Below, one piece after another: positions 31,015-32,810 of a stretch of DNA of 32,810 nucleotides. A program made the position numbers and the translations under genes. The DNA comes from an uncultured Roseburia sp. Its GTDB lineage: Bacteria > Bacillota > Clostridia > Lachnospirales > Lachnospiraceae. Numbering within the stretch: position 1 is the first letter of the stretch; every line of letters begins with the position of its first letter. The notes under the pieces are model-generated. The model did not search any database, was not told where the DNA came from, and saw only the letters and a list, made by a program, of their open reading frames with translations. The stretch covers positions 1-32,810 of the forward strand of contig CAMUHN010000036.1 of the NCBI GenBank assembly GCA_947088675.1. The letters run 5' to 3'.

Positions 31015-32529
31015 TTACTGCAGTATTGATAATACCTGCTGCGGCATATCGTTCGCCTGTGTCAGTACCGAAATTGCAGCCTGATTTAAGACGCTCTGCT
31101 GCGTATAATTTGTCATCTCTTCTGCCATATCCACATCGGTCAGTCCTGACAGCGCATTTGTCATGTTCTCTTCAAATGCATCCAGATTCTTTCCCGTATG
31201 CTCCAGCCTGTTTTCATATGCCCCAAGACGTGAACGAATCGCAGAAACCATGGAAACCGCCTCATCCAGCTGTATAATGGCACGGTCGGCGCCGTTTACG
31301 GTTGTCACATCCAACTCGTCTATATAGAGAGACTCTGTTGACACATTCGGAATACGAACCTCCATATTCTGATCCATATTGGCCCCGATCTGAAGTGTCA
31401 TTGTGCCCATATCGGTTACTTCAAAATTCAGCACGCCGTCATACGTATTCCCGGTAGGCAGACCGTTTACATCCAGCTCCTGCTGACCGTTCGCGTAGTT
31501 TGCATCCACCTTGAAAGAAAAAGAAAAACCATTTACATCGGAAATTGTCACTTTATTTCCCTCAAAATAAGCAGTTGCGGTCTTCCCAAAACCGACCCAG
31601 TCATTGGTATCATTCAGTTCCATATCTTTTCCGGCAGGATATGTTATGGTTCCGTTATTATTGCTTCCATAGACATATACACCGTTCGCCTCATCTTTTA
31701 TGACGCTGTTGCCGTCTGCATCCGCGGTAAATCCAAGCGCATCCGCAAGCTCTTTGCTGTCAAATGTGATTTTCTCGATGCTCTCTTTTCCGTAAGCATC
31801 CGCAGTAAATGTCAGATCGCCTGTTGTCTCATCCCGCCTCACAAATGTCTCTCCGACCTCGCCTGCTTTTCTTATTTTCTCATATGCCTCCTGCAGCGTA
31901 TCGCCTGCGTCAATCGAAAAATCATATCCGTTAATTTTCATATGACCGCTCACTCCGACAATCGCCGTATCACTGTTAAAATCTTTTCCGTTTGTCATCA
32001 CTTTTGCCTGTGTAGCCGGCTGCAGTACAGTCAGAGAGTAATCCCCGGGCGATACATAATCCGAAATATTCACCCGGGTAACATGCTCCGTATAAACTCT
32101 TGTATCCAATGTCCCATCCAGCAAAGGCTTTGCATTGTACTCCGTGTCAGTTGATATACGGTCAACCTCCTGCTTTAACGATTCGATCTCAGACTGGATC
32201 GCCTGCTTATCTTCAAGGGAAAGCGTCGCATCGTTGGCCGCCTGCACCGCAAGCTCACGCATACGTGTCAGAATACCGGATGTTTCGTTTAATGCACCGT
32301 CAGCAATATGAATAATTGAAATTCCGTTGGATGAGTTTTTTGATGCACGGTTTAAGCCGTCGATCTGTGCACGCATCTTATTGGAAATCGCCATTCCTGC
32401 CGGATTATCCTTGGACTTGTTAATTTTAAATCCGGAAGAAAGACGCTCCATGGATGTCCCCATTTTGTTCTCAATACCAAGCAGATGCTTGTTTGTAATT
32501 GCCGCTGAAGCATTGTAATTAATTTTCAT
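31015..32529 (-). CDS. flagellin
   Basis: The flagellar filament subunit, 504 residues. The conserved N-terminal D0/D1 part (1-150) has MKINYNASAAITNKHL, SMERLSSGFKI and IHIADGALNETSGILTRMRELAVQAAN. The conserved C-terminal part (about 420-504) has AIRSRLGAYENRLEHTGKNL and TQQSVLNQAAISVLTQANDMPQQVLSILQ. Residues 150-410 form the variable surface D2/D3 region. The 'NKSKDNPAGMAISNKMRAQI' stretch in place of the common DDAAGLAI is a clostridial variant. The ATG at 32529 begins the conserved D0 and has AAGG 8 nt upstream; the frame is open to 32574. It is followed 12 nt later by fliS. A sigma-28-like -10 lies upstream. Confidence 0.96.
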   Translation of the reverse strand: MKINYNASAAITNKHLLGIENKMGTSMERLSSGFKINKSKDNPAGMAISNKMRAQIDGLNRASKNSSNGISIIHIADGALNETSGILTRMRELAVQAANDATLSLEDKQAIQSEIESLKQEVDRISTDTEYNAKPLLDGTLDTRVYTEHVTRVNISDYVSPGDYSLTVLQPATQAKVMTNGKDFNSDTAIVGVSGHMKINGYDFSIDAGDTLQEAYEKIRKAGEVGETFVRRDETTGDLTFTADAYGKESIEKITFDSKELADALGFTADADGNSVIKDEANGVYVYGSNNNGTITYPAGKDMELNDTNDWVGFGKTATAYFEGNKVTISDVNGFSFSFKVDANYANGQQELDVNGLPTGNTYDGVLNFEVTDMGTMTLQIGANMDQNMEVRIPNVSTESLYIDELDVTTVNGADRAIIQLDEAVSMVSAIRSRLGAYENRLEHTGKNLDAFEENMTNALSGLTDVDMAEEMTNYTQQSVLNQAAISVLTQANDMPQQVLSILQ

Positions 32530-32620
32530 TCTAAAAACCTTACCTTTCCCGCATCCATGCTCTGTCTTTGACAATCCGTGTCTGTTTTATCATATCTTAT
32601 ATTTCACAACAACTGTTCGC

Positions 32621-32632
32621 ATTATATATCGG
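32621..32632 (-). promoter_or_regulatory. candidate flagellin promoter (sigma-28-like -10, overlapping TATAAT)
   Basis: On the minus strand CCGATAT (32632-32626) matches the sigma-28 (FliA/SigD) -10 core. It overlaps a TATAAT (32626-32621). A clear TAAA -35 at 14-16 nt is missing, so the sigma factor is uncertain. The start codon is about 92 nt downstream. Confidence 0.45.
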
Positions 32633-32672
32633 TTCTTTTTTAAAAACACTAAAGGGGATTTTTTCGGAATTA

Positions 32673-32701
32673 TTGCATTTTGAAAACAGATGTATTATAA
32701 T
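32673..32701 (+). promoter_or_regulatory. possible rightward promoter at the window's end
   Basis: TTGCAT (32673-32678), a 17-nt spacer and TATAAT (32696-32701). It would drive a gene beyond 32810. The -35 is poor. No other feature is visible between 32640 and the end. Confidence 0.3.
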
Positions 32702-32810
32702 CATATTCGTGTGATTTCAGGGCATATTAAAAATACCCGGATAAATGATACAGACAGAAAGACCAACTATTAAAAGTCAAGTAGAAAATTGAAAAAAAAA
32801 AGAAATTTTG

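Noticed and set aside
1-32810. tRNA, rRNA or CRISPR array
   Set aside because: No tRNA cloverleaf-type CCA-flanked sequence, rRNA segment or regularly spaced repeat array was noticed on reading; a covariance-model scan would settle small RNAs.

Overview
The window looks like chromosomal DNA of a flagellated, spore-forming member of the Clostridia, most likely Lachnospiraceae. The grounds are moderately low G+C, strong AGGAGG-type ribosome binding sites with many GTG/TTG starts, the clustering of argF, birA, DUF6145, coaX, dusB, greA and lysS, Lachnospiraceae-type DUF families (6062, 6145, 6382, 5702), a BofA-like sporulation protein, and a flagellin/FliS pair. Almost everything is on the minus strand; only murG, an orphan histidine kinase, the DUF6062 gene and the DUF2508 (YaaL-like) gene are on plus.

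Layout. 1-320: edge of what is probably an integrated mobile element abutting the 3' end of lysS (a partial gene, a hairpin, tandem 11-bp direct repeats). 320-7597: a minus-strand housekeeping cluster read argF > birA > DUF6145 > coaX > dusB > unknown gene > greA > lysS, with a possible decayed small gene between greA and lysS. 7598-8072: no gene, but a structured intergenic region with two copies of a 65-bp palindromic repeat. 8073-10562: an SPFH/band-7 membrane protein and a WYL regulator with a GyrI-like effector-binding protein. 10731-12227: a secreted SH3/SleB-type wall hydrolase behind a near-consensus sigma-A promoter with a WalR-like box. 12446-15994: pgi, a small membrane coiled-coil protein, murG and a HIT protein. 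16189-18019: a sensorless histidine kinase converging on a flavodoxin-SCP2 fusion, then a 167-bp structured element bounded by inverted repeats. 18083-28719: a Tad/Flp pilus operon. 29013-30491: DUF6062, BofA-like and YaaL-like genes. 30526-32529: fliS and flagellin.

The most interesting region is the Tad operon, read from a promoter near 28.8 kb: prepilin peptidase > TadZ/CpaE-like > TadA/CpaF ATPase > TadB > TadC > Flp pilin > DUF5702 > TadE with two Cys/His modules > second prepilin peptidase > small TadE-like > DUF6382-FHA > rhomboid protease. It has a TadZ without the Walker A lysine, a TadE-type pseudopilin with duplicated putative metal-binding C-terminal modules, two GxGD peptidases, TTG initiation codons on several consecutive genes, and an FHA protein and a rhomboid at the end. 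Together these look like a Gram-positive Tad secretion/pilus machine with its own processing and regulatory parts. Function is inferred from families; nothing here was tested by database search.
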